Made by a program: the position numbers and the translations under genes | Shown here: positions 47,961 to 59,020 of the stretch, piece by piece | Layout: each line of letters begins with the position of its first letter | How positions within the stretch are numbered: the first letter of the stretch is position 1 | The notes under the pieces: generated by a model | What the model saw: only the letters and a program-made list of their open reading frames with translations | The model's database searches: none | Told to the model about the DNA's origin: nothing | Assembly: GCA_031002005.1 (NCBI GenBank) | Contig: CM061921.1 | Location: 179,250,935 to 179,314,934, forward strand | DNA from: Vandiemenella viatica | Lineage: Eukaryota; Arthropoda; Insecta; Orthoptera; Morabidae | Reading direction: 5' to 3' | DNA: 64,000 bases

Positions 47961-48620
47961 TCTGTTGACTGATAACAGTTCGATCCTGAGTTGCGATTAC
48001 TTTACACCGATAGATCTGAGTCAGAGGGTGTATGCGATGGGTCCTAATAGGATAAATATAGATCAAGTGTAAATTTCATTATTCGAAGAATGAGGTGACT
48101 GATATACCCACAGGATACTATGATATTGACGGCTTGGTAAATTATTGTAGCTATAATATTAATTACAAGGAACTTAAGAGAAGCACTAAAGTTTTATATA
48201 AATTCACCTGTGGAAATCGAAATTTAACAAGACAGGACTGAGCTATTGCTTTGCTATTCGAAACACGTGTTTTAAACCGGGTACAAATCTTATAGATCAG
48301 ACTACGCAGTATAGATTTTCAGTGTCATTGCTATACGTATTGAGTATAGCATATGTAAGCAAAACTACGTCATTGACGATCGTTGAAATATACTTCACGA
48401 GTTTTCCCCTAGCGGTACCGCCAGTGTACAAAATTTTTGAAGTAGCCACTAATGTTCTCTATGTGCCTATTACGGCGAAGACACTTGAAAATATCCTCAA
48501 ATAAAATTTTAGTTAACGATGGTGAGCTGCTTGATTTCGGAGGGGAAACCATTATTCTGAAACTACATATAAAGAAACTGCTACAATTGCCGCACGATAT
48601 AACAGGAAGCGCTCAACAAA
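47960..48620 (+). pseudogene. Polinton-associated virion-type ORF, broken
   Basis: Frames read NSSILSCDYFTPIDLS, TDIPTGYYDIDGLVNY (about 48090-48140), then VPPVYKIFEVATNVLYVPI and DFGGETIILKLHIKKL (about 48530-48580). These match, in order, an uncharacterised protein I recall beside the protease in insect Polintons. Its function is unknown; a structural role is only suggested by context. Confidence 0.45.
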
Positions 48621-48621
48621 A

Positions 48622-48790
48622 ATCACAGAGCATTCAGGAGGACGTGGATTTAAAGCCCCGTCCGACCATTCACATTGCAGTTTCCATGGTTGACGCCGAG
48701 ATAATTTCTTGAAAAGTGCATGGCCCTCAATATCCTCCCACCTTTAATGAACTCAAAGTCAACAAGGTATAAAGTCTGAAAAAAAAAACT
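48622..48790 (+). mobile_element. Degenerate SINE
   Basis: Phrases 'gcattcaggaggacgtggat', 'ccccgtccgaccatt' and a short A-tail identify an old copy of the first SINE family; the B box is lost. Confidence 0.55.
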
Positions 48791-50214
48791 AAGAAGACGG
48801 CTCATGTAACCAACATTGAAATGATTAATACCTTAGAACGTACTATTTCTAAAGTTTTTAGGTTATACAGTCGGATGACGCTTTTGGTATTTCAATAGTG
48901 TTGATTCTGGTTTGTCTGAAATCCGCATGAATATTCAGAACGAAAATACATACACATTGCCATGTGAGAGCAACCTGCTTACTGAGGGTAGGTTTTTAAG
49001 TCTGGAGGTGTATGTCCGACAAATTGAGAACTTACGCCTAATACATTCGCGTTTCTGTTTGATGGACTTCGATACAATTTTAATGGAGTTAAAATGAGGA
49101 ACTAGAAACTTAGATATCACAAAAACATTAAAGATTTCAAGTTCCATTCAGTAGCTTGTGGTGAGGATGAGGTGGGCGTATACTCAGGGACTACTATTTC
49201 GATGTCTGTATACCAATGAGGATGCTTTTGGTTTTCTTTTAGGTTCGAAACGCCTGCTTGTAGATGCAAAACAGTAACTGGTACTGGTTCATGATAGGTA
49301 CTACACAGATTCGCACAGCAAAACCAATCAAAATCCAAAAAAAGTAAATGTGAAAGGTGCCTCATGTTCATGTGAGTAACGAAGAGAAAACTGTTTTACT
49401 TAATGCTACAGTGTTGTTACATTAAATTCAGAAGTTTGGAGCGACTCGAACAGCCTCGTCTTCCAACAAGTAGTAAACATATTCTGCTAACAGAATTGTT
49501 GAAAAACTATACAGTTCTCGTCCTAGATTCTGTTTTGAAAGATACAATATGGTCACCAAGTGAAATACTCGTTTTCAAACGTCCACTGTTTCTAAATAAT
49601 TCTCAAATTGCATCGACCACCTCGATCACTACTTCCAATCTTCGTGTTTAATCGTAATTTTACTGTGCACACAATTTTCGAGTACAACAACTGGCTCAAA
49701 GTTTCATCTTCATGCCAGTCCTAAAGTAAGTCGGTTGGTAACACTCATATTCAACTTGTAGGACCACGAAAACGGCAATTGCAGCTGACTGAATTAAGCT
49801 GGTTGTAACGGCCGTTTTATATAGGTCTTAGGGACAGACCAAAGGTGACGTCATACTTCTCATAATTTTGATGTAACTCTGTCTGTCGAGGCGCAAGCCG
49901 GTTGCAGCTCGCCTGCAGCCATTTTATTTGACGTAACACTTGCCACGTGAAGTAGGCACTTTGAAAAGGGAGTGGATGGATTTTTTCCAGCAGATGTTGC
50001 AGTGCCTCTTCTGACAACTGTCAAGATAACGTGGCAGAGCAAAATGGAAACGAACTGCGAGTGAGGGGAGGGATTTTACTGGTAAAATGTAAACTAAATA
50101 CTCCCTACAACCATTGTTCATCCATTTACGTTTGTACGTTAAAAACATGTATTCTTGACCCTTGATACGAGATGATGAAGGGCTCTAAAGTACTCTTGAT
50201 ATTTTGGAAGTCTT
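48791..50214. other. Unassigned
   Basis: No gene or element was recognised; short ORFs on opposite strands overlap one another. Confidence 0.4.
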
Positions 50215-50420
50215 TCGAAGGAACCATCTCTACATTCGCCAGGAGTGATTACGGGAAACCATGGAAACCCGAAATCCAAATCCACGTATAGACATCAAGA
50301 TTTCGGTTTTCCATGGTTTCCCGAAATCCCTCTGGGTGAATTCAGGGATGATTCCATCGAAAATTCATTCTCGAATTCCTTCCCGTTCCATGCTTCCCTT
50401 CCTTTCTGTTGACCTCGACA
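50215..50420. repeat. Head-to-head SINE palindrome
   Basis: A minus-oriented SINE segment (gaaggaaccatctctacatt ... gggaaaccatgg) is followed after a short spacer by the plus-oriented equivalent (ccatggtttcccgaaatccc ... gatgattcc). This makes an imperfect ~65-bp inverted repeat. Confidence 0.7.
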
Positions 50421-52236
50421 TAAAGCCATAAAAACATTGTGAATTTTTTTACGTCTTTATTCTTTATCGTTGGTGCTAATTTCTTGACTTTATCAATAAT
50501 AGCTCAAATTCTGAGCATGTTGAACAATATTAGGAAAGAGAAGTATCTCGACTGATTCTCTTGATATGTTTTTACGTCAGTGGACGAAAAACCTGTAAAC
50601 CGGCACATAGGAGCTGCTGTCATGCCCCTCAACAGGCACAGTAAACTGAACTGTTACGAGAACCTCCTCCTAACGAGCGAATATAAATCATGCCTTTCGA
50701 AAGCACGAGTTCCATAGATCCAGCCTTTCCAATGGTAACTATATTGCGGAAGTGAAGTTGAATAGGTCTAAAAAGCAGTTCGGAAGCACGAGGAAGTGTC
50801 ACAGTAGTTGTTTCACGAGCGCCTTTCACTGAGACCCAGTTACTCACTCCCGTGTCTTAAGGAGGGATCTTCCGTATTGCCTTTCAGAATGTTCTGCATT
50901 CATTCACTCGAGTAGATTTTATGAAACAACCGCAACTGGTTGGGAATGATATAGACAAGTTAACGATAGAAAAATTCTGAAATGCGTAAATTTAAGATTT
51001 TAATGAATAGAATGAGAAGTACCTATCTGGGAGCAGATCTAAATTGTGTTTGCCACATTAAATCATCAATGACTGTTGCATCCAGCAAAGATAATTTTTC
51101 AAAACGAATAACATAGGCCTGGATTCTAGTTTGCGGAAAGTCAGCGTATTGATTGCACGTTCTATTTTGGAGATATTCTAAGAGAAATTCCATTTTTAGG
51201 AAAGCCAGACAGAATATATTTCGTGCCTTAAGGAATTTAATTTTGTAATACGTTTTACGAGGTTCATTTAAATTATAATCACAAATTATTGCGTAATAAT
51301 AAAAGATTTTTTTTAGCATTGTTTCACGCGCTGGAAAGAGTACTAAACTACGAGTATTGCAGTCACTCGCTAACCATACTGATTTGACAAGCACACAACA
51401 AAGCTTTACTAATAAATATCTTACAGAGGAAAACGTGAAATACAAACATTACCAACGACTTACGATACAATTCGATAAGGGAACTTTAGTACGCAATGAA
51501 AGTCAAGTTTCGTACCTACCACCCCAGTCCCTGTTATACTTTCAGGGTAATTCTGACAGTTTGCAAGGCTTCTGCGGTTCGATGCATTTTTTTTACTATA
51601 AATGTTGAAATTTGTTTCCCTCCTGTGTGTGAAAGTAACGACTGAATTCGGGCATCGGCCAGTTTGACGACGTTCTTAGATCTGATGTGACTTTTCTTCT
51701 TCTCGTCATCGATAACGAAGATACGAGCTGTGCTGATTGATGGCATCCTCTTTCCTGTTACCCCTGCATATACACGCTTCTAAGATCTTTGTGTTTTGAT
51801 TGGCTGATCTACTACTTCATATTCATTTTATTGATCTCAGCACTAAAGTGGAGATTCATGGCTTCGGCTGCATTATACCCCAACAGTTTCTTCCCCAGTA
51901 CAAACTGGACAACAGGCTTGCAAACATATTCCGAATATTCAACTTCAAAGAAATTTTTTTGGCTATGTCTGGAACTAAATCCTGCCCATCCAGTCCGCAT
52001 AAGAGAGACCCCAACCAGTTTCCGTTTTACAAGGTTAACTCTACCGAGAGTTCTAACAGATCTAATGTACAAAAACAAAATATAAATAGAACTAAAATGT
52101 TGATTTGCAGGTAAAATTCGCTGTATTGTGATTTCAGTAATTACATAAATTGATATTAATTTTGGTTAACAACGAAACAGCTGTGTTGAACGGATTCCAC
52201 TAGGTTAATGGCAAAGTAATGCTGAAAATTCAACCG
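50421..52236. other. Serpin intron, unassigned
   Basis: No gene was found. Overlapping short ORFs around 51023-51746 and 51789-52114 on both strands show no recognisable domain. Confidence 0.4.
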
Positions 52237-52400
52237 AGCCCGGAGTGCAATGTTAGGGCCTGCTATTCACGAGGACGCGGGTTCGATCTCCTGTCCACTC
52301 ATCCTGGTTACCGACTTCCATGGTTTACCGAAAGCACGTCAAGCGAACGCCAGAATGGTTCCACCGGAAGCCGTGGCCGAATATCCTCCCGTTACGAATT
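52237..52400 (+). mobile_element. SINE fragment
   Basis: It contains 'gaggacgcgggttcgatctcc' style B-box region, 'ccatggtttaccgaaagcac' and 'agaatggttcc'. It lacks a clear tail and is interrupted by other sequence near 52400. Confidence 0.6.
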
Positions 52401-52545
52401 TTGGTATTTAGATTACTTGTTGATAAGCTGTGGGGGGGGGGGGGGAGAGGGGAACAAAATCATTGTGTTATGGGAGCATTTGTGTGACTTATCGCCGACG
52501 AGCATTAAGGCAAGGAGGCTGTCCACAGCGGAACTCGTGATCTTT

Positions 52546-52800
52546 TTTTTTTTTATTATTTGTTCTTTACGCCTCGCTAACATCGAGGTCATTAGAGGCG
52601 GGAAAGGACTGGAGGCCAGGAGCGGGAAGGAATTTGGCCATGGCATTTTTAAGGAACAATTCCGACTTTTGCCTGGAGTGATTTCAGGAAACTATAGAAA
52701 ACCAAAATCTGGACGGCGGGTCGGGAATTCGAACCCGCGTCCTCCCGAATACCGCTCGGTAACTGGCGAAAAAATGGGCCGGTCGCTATCAGAAGCTAAC
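52546..52800 (-). mobile_element. SINE, minus strand
   Basis: A T-run tail (52543-52555) leads into 'aggtcattagaggcgggaaa', 'tggagtgatttcaggaaac' and 'gggaattcgaacccgcgtcc', the antisense B box. It is a fairly complete copy of the first SINE family. Confidence 0.75.
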
Positions 52801-53205
52801 GGGCGTAGCAATGCTACACAGGCCGGCCCTGGCAGTGTAAGGGCCGCCGGCCCCGTGCATTGGTGGTTTTAATTAAGTGTTGTGTTCATCTTGTGCTGTC
52901 CTCACTGTAGTGTCCATATTACCGTAATGATAGCCTGATACAGCAGTTGGAACATAAACAAACTGGAGCTGGCTAAATGGCCACGAAGACCGAAGGCCAT
53001 AGAAAAAAAAATTATAATAATAAAACACTACACCGCTGTGACTACGGAAAATACCGTGATGATGTTTACTTGATGGCATCTCACCTCCACACGAAGTTGC
53101 AATTGTCGCAGTTCCCTTCAGCTTGCTTTATCATTTTTTTCCTAGCTCTATTTTTTAAAGTATAACAAAAGGCTGAGTTTCGGAATAAATAAATACTAGC
53201 GTTAC

Positions 53206-53321
53206 CTGGAAGAGCTTTGGCACGAGGCTGTTGCTGACTTTGGTGACTGTTTGCACGCTGCTCTGTATGTCCTGACAACTCATTTGTATAAGCGCCAGCA
53301 GCAGCACCAATCCCAGCGAAC
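53206..53321 (-). CDS. Serpin, exon with secretory leader (partial gene)
   Basis: This exon encodes a hydrophobic leader (SLGLVLLLALIQMSC) followed by a polar stretch ending LVPKLFQ, as expected at the N terminus of a secreted serpin. On the minus strand it is bounded by a tttcag acceptor and a CAG|GTAACG donor. It ends in phase 0, matching the phase-0 start of the exon at 19900, and the junction reads LFQ-ALSPGVEN, the usual serpin helix A to strand 6B transition. An initiator Met is not certain. It may lie in an unseen upstream exon (possibly in the N gap), or translation may start at an in-frame ATG at 53379 if the acceptor is not used. The family assignment comes from the downstream exons; this exon alone would be weak. 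Confidence 0.7.
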
Positions 53322-53840
53322 CTGAAACCAAATAATCAAATTTACAGAGAGACACTGATATGACATGACCTCTGTTCATGTGCTGGGTGGTATTATCGTG
53401 CAAATTATTTGTCCCTGGCATGCATAATTCTCTGAAGCGCAGGGGAACGACTAAACAACATGCCGACAAATGCGTGTTGCAACTGTCTTCTTTTTTTTTC
53501 AGAATGGCATGTCGATGCCGGGATATCCCCGGGGGATAGGGGTTCCAAGTGGAAGAGTTTTGAATGCTCGCGTTTTCCCTCACTATCGCGGGCACCATTA
53601 TCATGGAGCAGCTGAAGTGTAGCCAACATTTTCGAACTGTGTAATGTATGGTCTGTGCGATAAGTTTATATTTTTGTTGTGAAATGTGTAATCTTTGAGG
53701 TGGACATTAGGGACCGTCCCAGCATTCACCTAGGTGATTACGGGAAACCGCCTAAAAACAATAATCGGGACAACTTCTAGGGGTTTTGAATCTAGATCCT
53801 GTGTATCTCTGCAGTCCTATTGGGTGGAGCACTGCCCCTA

Positions 53841-54155
53841 GGGGACGTCCATAAATTACGTGAGGTGAAATAGGGGGGGAGGAGGTCCAGCGAAATCTCA
53901 CCAAGGGAGAGGGGGGGGGGGGTTAACGGAAATCTCACGTGAGGTTTTGGAAATTTTTGTTGGACTGTAGAGCTAAAAAAAAGATCTACAAAACACGGGA
54001 AGGGAAGGGTGAGAAGGGGGAGGGGGGTCTCACGGACCAGATCTCACCAGAGGGAGGGGGGGATCGGACCAGATCTCACGAAGTCTCAACAGAGGGGGGA
54101 GGGGGGGGGGTTCCAGAAAACCGGTAAAACACGTCACGTAATTTATGGATGCCCC
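53841..54155. mobile_element. MITE related to the one at 10841-11228
   Basis: The ends are GGGGACGTCCATAAATTACG and, in reverse complement, GGGGCATCCATAAATTACG, flanked by CTA. The interior is G-rich on this strand with repeated 'agatctcacc' motifs, the mirror of the C-rich body of the first copy. It lies about 520 bp upstream of the serpin leader exon on the gene's strand. Confidence 0.7.
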
Positions 54156-54167
54156 CTAAGGTACGTA

Positions 54168-54385
54168 CAGTAGAACTCCAACTATCCGAATCAATTGGAA
54201 CCGGACCCCGTTGGGATAATCTAAATTTCGGATAATTGGATTTTTTCCGAAAAAGGGTCTACTTTAATTAATTACTGTATGTATGTTGAAAATGGGAGAA
54301 AAACTATTTTTAAAAAAAGAGTTTTTCAATTAATGACATTAAAAGGCAAGACTTTTACATGTTAAGCGCACTTACAAGTGATGTA
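54168..54385 (+). mobile_element. pogo/Tigger-like terminal fragment
   Basis: It starts CAGTAGAACTCCAACTATCC after TA and continues with 'cggataattgg', typical of pogo-type ends. The right end is missing where the large TIR element begins. Confidence 0.5.
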
Positions 54386-57300
54386 CAGTCGGGGACAGAA
54401 TTCGAGAGACCCCTCGCCTTTCGATTATGCTTCGTTCTAGACACGAATACCGCATGGGACAGCATAACTGGTAGGTGGTACACTAAATTCATGATAAAAT
54501 AGACCTCTCATACCCAGCACTTTACCCAAGACTAAAACAATGAGCCCGCGCAGCAAGAAAATCGCAGACGCTCAGAGGGAAAGTTCGGAGTTCTGCAGTA
54601 AAAATAATAACTAATATCACCATTTTAGTCATAATAATTATTTAAATAACCAAATTGATTAATTATAGAGAGATGGTAACACTTTTTTCGTAATTTTGAT
54701 AAACCGTTGCGTTATTTTTTTTTCCTCGAATAAAACAGTTAACAATTCGCTAGCAAACGCAATTATATGGCGAATACAGAAAAGAATCGCTAAATTACGC
54801 ACGGAAAACCAATAAGAGAGTTTGAATGGACTTAGTTACACTTTCTACGCTGCAGCGTTATAGAACTGTGCGTGTGACAAATACACACAAAGGTTAAGGG
54901 TGAGTAGAAAGAGCATTCACGAAAGAACTCTAATGGTAAACTAAGTCACGAAATATAAATAAAAATTAAATGGTGCGGAATATTAACACCTAAATTTTGT
55001 TTTCATCATACCATATTTAGAAGGTAAGCTAAACTTGAAGGCAGTAGCACCAGTTTTAGTAGTAATAATAATCATTAAGAAACAGTAAATAATAAAAAAA
55101 TCCGTCTGCAATGTGAATTAGCAGTTCCACATTTTAAATCTGGAAGATGGAAGTAGTAAAACTATCATCTCTCTCTTTGTTTTCTAACTAACACTGATAC
55201 TTCTATAAAATTTTCTGTCAAGCTTATTTCCTGCCGTCCAAGCCCGATGGTTTATAGGTAAAACTGTTGTCTGGCATTCGGGAGAACGTGAAATCAAACC
55301 CCGTCGGGGATCCAGTTTCAGTATTCCATGATTTTCGTAAATCTCTCCAGCTGAACTCCAGAAAAAGTTCCTTCAAAAAGCGGTGGCTGAAATTCTTACC
55401 CGATCCTAGTTTCCAATACTATCAGGATTCATATCACATTGCTGCCGAAGATATGACGAAGACAAAAAAAAAAAAAAATAATACGTGGTGGGTATGTGGT
55501 ATCCGGCTTTCGGGAGGTCGTGGGTTCGAATACCCATCTAGCCATCCAGGTAAACGTTTTAGATGGTTTCCCCAAATCACTCCAGGCGAATGCCGGGATT
55601 GTTCCTTCAAAAGGCCATGGACGAATTCCTCCCCATTACTTGTCCCCAGTCCTTTCCTGCCTCTAATGACCTCGATTAGATGTAAAGCTAGAAGCAAAAC
55701 ATAATTGCTCAAATAAAAATAATTACATCTCTGTGGTGTGTTTTAGACCTTTTCCTTGTTGGATTTATCTTATTCAACGGCCGAACATGGTAGCGAAGGG
55801 ACTAGAGTGCTATTTCCACATGTGGAGAGTCTCTAGTTCGGTGTTGTTTTAGGGCTGGTCGACGTGGAAATCATTATAGAGAGAAAAGGACTTGGGGCAT
55901 GTTTCGGGAAGGAATTCAGCCTTGGCCATACCAGAGAATCATCCCAACACTCACGGAGTGATTTCGATTAATCATGCAATACCGAAATACGGATGGATAC
56001 ACGAAGATTTCAACCCCTGTCCTTCCGGATGGGATGGCTTGGGCGTTACAGGGACTCTCGGTCACTGGTGCGATTCCGGCCAGAGGCATGGGTGTTAAAG
56101 TAGGTATTGTGGTATGTCTTGTATCGTCTTTCAATTGTATGAGCAAAAAGCATTTGGAAATACATCAGTACACAGGATAAACACACAAAACGGTTTAGCT
56201 GGATGAATGGCTATCGGGAGGAATGCCATTAAAAATTTAAAGACAATTTTATTGAACCAAAAGGCAATTGGCTGCCTTCAAAAATATCTCACAGGTCCAC
56301 CTCATCTCACAAAAAATATTCCTTATCTAAACACGTATTAGGATAAAAAATTTGGAAAGTAGGCGTACTATAGTGAATCCGTTTAGTGCACACGGGAGGG
56401 GTATTTAATTTCAGTTGAGTGTATAGGATTTAATCTCTTTAACATTATGCGTGGTTATTTCGTAAGAAGAAGATCTTCCTGCTGGCTCAGTTCAGACGCA
56501 AGGAGGAAGTAACCGTCCGACAAACGTTTCGAGGAAGTGTTTATTTACCAGTGGCTCTGAGGAAGTGAAGAACACTTGTTCAGTAGAATTAGCTCTAATA
56601 AAATTTGTGAATATGACCATCCGTACACGAAATATGCCCATTTTCGAATTACGAGCACCTACAAATACAGTGACAGTCATTTGCCGAAAGTAACAGAAAC
56701 AACTTCAAATAACATATTAAAGTTACTTCATCATAATTAGAAGACCGATGAAAATGTTGAAAAATAACATTGAACTAATATGTATAGGTCATTAAAAATT
56801 TCTGAAAATTACTTCTCGAGGATTTTAACTTCAGCATACCCTCATTGCGTCTTGTAATGTTCTACTTGCACTATTTGATTACAAAATTAATTGATCAATA
56901 TTCCGTGATAATGGAGCTATTTAAAAGAAGAAGGAAAAAAAAACTGGAAGTGCACGTTATTGAAAATTGACATGCCTCCATCTACTGATGTAAATATTTT
57001 ATGACCTCCGTGCCTTTGACCATTTAACCTGCTGACTATTGTGTCAGCCTTTGTTGAGGTAATGTGGAACTCTATTGTGAAGTCAACACAAGACGAACAC
57101 TACACTCATTCAAAAGCAACCATATGCGCAGAAGAACTCGAATCAGTGACCTTTATTATTATTAATAAATTTCTCTCGGGCTTCCAGCCGTGTTAAGATG
57201 TTACATTTGTGGGACGTTTCGAAGGCGTCCAACTCTGCCTTCATTCTCAACCAAATATCAATCATTAAGGCAGAGTTGGACGCCTTCGAAACGTCCCAAA

Positions 57301-58020
57301 AATGTAACATCTTAACACGGCTGGAAGCCCGAGAGAAATTTATTAATATACAACGCCGTGAAAGATTACGATCTTACTTTATTATTATTACTCCGCGATT
57401 CACTAAAAGTGTGTGGTGGAGGGTGTATTGCTCCTATCCGAAAGGGTAATGGTTTGGAAGGGATATACGGGATATGGCAGGAGGCCTTTACAATGCGATG
57501 ACAGTGTTCTAGCCCCTACACTGCTAGCGCCAGCTTAAGTATCTTGGTCGGGACTCTTGCGAAGGAATTTGTGAATGTGTCTGCGGTCGTGGTTTGCCAA
57601 CACGGAAGACAATTCCGTAGGCCCACAGAACAAGGAAATTATCAGACATTTCAGGCATGAGATTTTCCTCATCCTCGTTCAACTAACTTGCTTATATTGC
57701 TACCTGAGGCTCACACAGATAACAGACGAAAGAATTATACAGGTTTAGAACCGTATATCCTCGAGGAACTTTCTGAACTTTTTTAAATTTGTTTCCAGCT
57801 TGACATCTCGACTTTGAGGTCATGGGAGACGGGAATATGGACTTTTTGGTGAACTATACCGACGTTCGCTTACAGTGATTTGGAAAAACTGCAGAAGACT
57901 TCCTCATCGAATGTGCGAGTTATATTCAAACATTAGTATACTTCAGTGTCAATCGCTACACCAGCCACATTTAGCAATTTGAGTGATCCGTCTACTGATT
58001 GTTAAATATTCTTTTTTGGA
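54386..58020 (-). mobile_element. Second copy of the large TIR element, running into the gap
   Basis: 54386 to about 57150 matches the arms at 3928-6490 and 7419-10294, including the outer ~200 bp. The sequence after 57489 matches the element's centre in reverse orientation, so this copy is inverted relative to the first. A ~340-bp insertion sits at the arm/centre junction. The far arm would fall in or beyond the N run. Confidence 0.8.
57160..57348. mobile_element. Foldback MITE, near-perfect hairpin
   Basis: Arms 57160-57241 and 57267-57348 are inverted 82-bp copies with one visible mismatch around a 25-base loop. It lies within the inverted-repeat element, next to a fragment resembling a LINE tail (about 57395-57440). 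Confidence 0.85.
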
Positions 58021-59020
58021 NNNNNNNNNNNNNNNNNNNNNNNNNNNNNNNNNNNNNNNNNNNNNNNNNNNNNNNNNNNNNNNNNNNNNNNNNNNNNNNN
58101 NNNNNNNNNNNNNNNNNNNNNNNNNNNNNNNNNNNNNNNNNNNNNNNNNNNNNNNNNNNNNNNNNNNNNNNNNNNNNNNNNNNNNNNNNNNNNNNNNNNN
58201 NNNNNNNNNNNNNNNNNNNNNNNNNNNNNNNNNNNNNNNNNNNNNNNNNNNNNNNNNNNNNNNNNNNNNNNNNNNNNNNNNNNNNNNNNNNNNNNNNNNN
58301 NNNNNNNNNNNNNNNNNNNNNNNNNNNNNNNNNNNNNNNNNNNNNNNNNNNNNNNNNNNNNNNNNNNNNNNNNNNNNNNNNNNNNNNNNNNNNNNNNNNN
58401 NNNNNNNNNNNNNNNNNNNNNNNNNNNNNNNNNNNNNNNNNNNNNNNNNNNNNNNNNNNNNNNNNNNNNNNNNNNNNNNNNNNNNNNNNNNNNNNNNNNN
58501 NNNNNNNNNNNNNNNNNNNNNNNNNNNNNNNNNNNNNNNNNNNNNNNNNNNNNNNNNNNNNNNNNNNNNNNNNNNNNNNNNNNNNNNNNNNNNNNNNNNN
58601 NNNNNNNNNNNNNNNNNNNNNNNNNNNNNNNNNNNNNNNNNNNNNNNNNNNNNNNNNNNNNNNNNNNNNNNNNNNNNNNNNNNNNNNNNNNNNNNNNNNN
58701 NNNNNNNNNNNNNNNNNNNNNNNNNNNNNNNNNNNNNNNNNNNNNNNNNNNNNNNNNNNNNNNNNNNNNNNNNNNNNNNNNNNNNNNNNNNNNNNNNNNN
58801 NNNNNNNNNNNNNNNNNNNNNNNNNNNNNNNNNNNNNNNNNNNNNNNNNNNNNNNNNNNNNNNNNNNNNNNNNNNNNNNNNNNNNNNNNNNNNNNNNNNN
58901 NNNNNNNNNNNNNNNNNNNNNNNNNNNNNNNNNNNNNNNNNNNNNNNNNNNNNNNNNNNNNNNNNNNNNNNNNNNNNNNNNNNNNNNNNNNNNNNNNNNN
59001 NNNNNNNNNNNNNNNNNNNN
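58021..59020. other. Assembly gap (1,000 N)
   Basis: A run of exactly 1,000 N; the true size is unknown. ORFs spanning it are artefacts. Confidence 1.

Larger units (their letters stand above)
46930..48620. mobile_element. Polinton/adintovirus-like gene cluster, decayed
   Basis: Divergent relics lie side by side: packaging ATPase on the minus strand, then a small hydrophobic-protein/protease segment and a further virion-type ORF on the plus strand. This arrangement is typical of Maverick/Polinton elements and adintoviruses. All frames are broken. No terminal inverted repeats, DNA polymerase B or integrase were found, so this is a fragment. Confidence 0.6.
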
